Source of the DNA: Bordetella parapertussis
Lineage (GTDB): Bacteria; Pseudomonadota; Gammaproteobacteria; Burkholderiales; Burkholderiaceae_B
Length of the DNA stretch: 7,806 nucleotides
Direction: 5' to 3'
NCBI GenBank assembly: GCA_943331855.1
Contig: CALQNE010000169.1
Coordinates: 1 to 7,806 of the forward strand
In this document: positions 6,615 to 7,806 of the stretch, piece by piece
Layout: each line of letters begins with the position of its first letter
Numbering within the stretch: position 1 is the stretch's first letter
Position numbers and translations under genes: made by a program
Notes under the pieces: generated by a model
Told to the model about the DNA's origin: nothing
The model's input: only the letters and a program-made list of their open reading frames with translations
Database searches by the model: none

Positions 6615-7612
6615 ATGAACAAACAGATTTACTTTACAAGAGAACAAATAGGTATCCCAGCTTGAAAATAACTAAACACGTGCAAGTCGGCTTGGTACTT
6701 TGTTTGTTCTTTTGCTTTGTGTTCGCTTGCCGAGCACAACCACGATCAGAGTCGGCCAGCCTTGCAAAAACGGTACCAATTGCCGACGTACATCTGCACA
6801 ATTACGAAACCACAGCGGGTTCGTTTATAGACTTGATGGATAGAAACAACGTGCGCTGGGCAGGTGCAGTTGGACACCTCAACGACGATATGCGTACAAA
6901 GTTAAAAGATCGCTATATTGCTGCGATCGGTCAAAAAGAGTTTGACACGATTCTGCGCCAAGGGCGCAGTTTCATCGATCCAGATCAGTGGATCTTTAAA
7001 AACTTGTTTAAAGACGCAGAGGCAGGTTTTAAAGATGGCAGTCTAAAAGGTTTTGGCGAATTACATACCGACAATGAAGAGTCTTCACCACGAGCAGAGT
7101 ACAAACGACGTTTTAGACTCGACAGCCCCGTAATGCGGAAAGCATTTGAACTGGCCAATCAATATCAGGCATTCATACAAATTCATTCAGGAATGGATGA
7201 GACCTTTAAAGAGGACCTCTTACGCCTTTCGAATGAATTTCCGCAGACAACAATTATTCTGTCTCACTGCTTACCCAAGGCCCGTCCGGCTGACATACGA
7301 AATCTCTTTCAACAGCGAAAAAACATCATGTGCGAGTTGTCAGGCGGTGGCCCCGTACATGCAAGCATGAGCAGCAAGCTTGGTGATGGAAAGTTCTACA
7401 CCAGCACCGGACTTAAATCAGGTTGGAGAGACTTGATAGAAGAATTTCCAAATCAAGTCATGCTGGGGTCGGATACTTGTTGTGGATTAGAGAAGCGGTA
7501 CGATGAAATCATTCAAGAACAACGAGAACAAGTCCTCGCCTACCTGACACCTGCAACACTCGAACAAGTTGCCTATAAAAATGCGGTAAGAATTTTCAAT
7601 TTAAAAGAGTAG
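6611..7612 (+). CDS. Exported amidohydrolase-superfamily metal-dependent hydrolase
   Basis: With the TTG at 6611 (GAAG 5 nt upstream, TTGA overlap with the previous stop) this is 333 residues. A later TTG at 6662 would give 316 residues and a textbook short signal peptide. Either way a hydrophobic segment VGLVLCLFFCFVFA (about 26-39) precedes a Cys-Arg-Ala site, so I infer export. VFAC is a poor lipobox, and simple cleavage after CRA (Ala42) is also possible. The TIM-barrel metal site looks complete: Asp59-Val-His61-Leu-His63, Glu150 in GFGELH, His192 in IHSG, His219 in LSHC and Asp288 in GSDTC. This pattern fits the amidohydrolase-2 type (PF04909), which hydrolyses or decarboxylates small carboxylates, lactones or amides. 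It is last in the dioxygenase-Bug-Bug operon. Periplasmic action on a precursor of the transported solute is inferred. The substrate is unknown. Confidence 0.85.
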   Translation: MNEQTDLLYKRTNRYPSLKITKHVQVGLVLCLFFCFVFACRAQPRSESASLAKTVPIADVHLHNYETTAGSFIDLMDRNNVRWAGAVGHLNDDMRTKLKDRYIAAIGQKEFDTILRQGRSFIDPDQWIFKNLFKDAEAGFKDGSLKGFGELHTDNEESSPRAEYKRRFRLDSPVMRKAFELANQYQAFIQIHSGMDETFKEDLLRLSNEFPQTTIILSHCLPKARPADIRNLFQQRKNIMCELSGGGPVHASMSSKLGDGKFYTSTGLKSGWRDLIEEFPNQVMLGSDTCCGLEKRYDEIIQEQREQVLAYLTPATLEQVAYKNAVRIFNLKE

Positions 7613-7645
7613 CTTCAAAAAAATCTCGCAAATCAGACTCGAAAT

Positions 7646-7663
7646 AAGTATCGTAAGATACTT
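7646..7663 (+). promoter_or_regulatory. Hairpin/dyad AAGTATC-GTAA-GATACTT directly before the SpeE-like start
   Basis: Perfect 7-bp arms (7646-7652 and 7657-7663) around a GTAA loop end 2 nt before the ATG at 7666. No T-tract follows, so it is not a standard terminator for the upstream operon. TAAGAT (7654-7659) inside it resembles a -10 box; a start 7 nt later would fall on the A of the ATG, giving a leaderless mRNA, though no clear -35 is seen. It could alternatively be an operator or a translation-blocking stem. Confidence 0.35.
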
Positions 7664-7665
7664 GC

Positions 7666-7806
7666 ATGAGCAAACTCAATTTTTCAGATCAGCACGGCGT
7701 TCGAAACCTGTATTTCGGCACCCACTTTATACAGGGCGCCATGCGACTCGATGACCCGATTGCGCTTGAGTTTGAATACATCCAGCAGATGATGTTATGG
7801 ACGCTG
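7666..7806 (+). CDS. SpeE-like polyamine aminopropyltransferase (spermidine synthase family), 3'-truncated by window edge
   Basis: The first 47 codons are visible and the frame is open to the window end. The N-terminus, MSKLNFSDQHGVRNLYFGTHF then IQGAMRLDDPIALEFEYIQQMM, has the 'GVR-L-FGT-(x)-QGAMR-..P-.LELEY' pattern that I associate with the cytosolic spermidine synthase homologues of Burkholderiales, which transfer an aminopropyl group from decarboxylated S-adenosylmethionine. The SAM-binding glycine motif and catalytic Asp residues would lie past the edge and cannot be checked. TAA in frame at 7654-7656 makes 7666 the first usable ATG. No good Shine-Dalgarno is present, and a hairpin lies immediately upstream. 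The gap of 53 nt from the amidohydrolase and the unrelated role suggest a separate, probably housekeeping, transcription unit. Confidence 0.75.
   Translation, partial: MSKLNFSDQHGVRNLYFGTHFIQGAMRLDDPIALEFEYIQQMMLWTL

Noticed and set aside
6977..6994. Inverted repeat GATCCA-GATCAG-TGGATC
   Set aside because: It is inside the amidohydrolase coding sequence (codons for I-D-P-D-Q-W-I), has only 6-bp arms, and no regulatory context.

Overview
The window looks like a chromosomal stretch of a betaproteobacterium, most likely a Burkholderiales member of moderate base composition. Two things suggest this. It has three paralogous Bug/TctC periplasmic solute-binding proteins, a family hugely expanded in Bordetella, Achromobacter, Cupriavidus and relatives. 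Its right edge also holds the start of a SpeE-like aminopropyltransferase whose N-terminus matches the form I know from that order. No RNA genes, insertion sequences, CRISPR arrays or phage genes are visible, and coding density is very high.

Layout. At the left edge (1-495, +) is the C-terminal part of a fumarylacetoacetate hydrolase (FAH) family protein. It converges, with 2 nt between stop codons, on a three-gene minus-strand operon read from about 3430 down to 498: a Bug binding protein, then an isocitrate lyase/PEP mutase superfamily lyase with an intact KRCGH motif, then a PuuE-type polysaccharide deacetylase/allantoinase-like hydrolase. A 103-bp divergent intergenic region (3432-3534) carries a 16-bp dyad, TAATGTTCAAACATTA. 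From there a plus-strand operon runs to 7612: an isopenicillin-N-synthase-type Fe(II)/2-oxoglutarate dioxygenase, a second Bug protein that abuts it, a third and divergent Bug protein, and an apparently exported amidohydrolase that overlaps the preceding gene by 4 nt. After a 53-nt gap with an 18-nt hairpin, the SpeE-like gene begins at 7666 and runs off the window.

How the genes may work together (inference). Binding proteins for small carboxylate-like solutes, a soluble oxygenase, a C-N hydrolase-like protein, a C-C lyase and an FAH-type enzyme are the parts expected of an uptake-and-degradation locus for a small organic acid, perhaps nitrogen-containing. The substrate cannot be read from sequence. 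TctA/TctB membrane subunits and a transcription regulator are absent here, so they must lie elsewhere. The most distinctive points are the pairing of an exported amidohydrolase with binding proteins in one operon, the atypical ligand loops of the third Bug protein, and the shared divergent control region.
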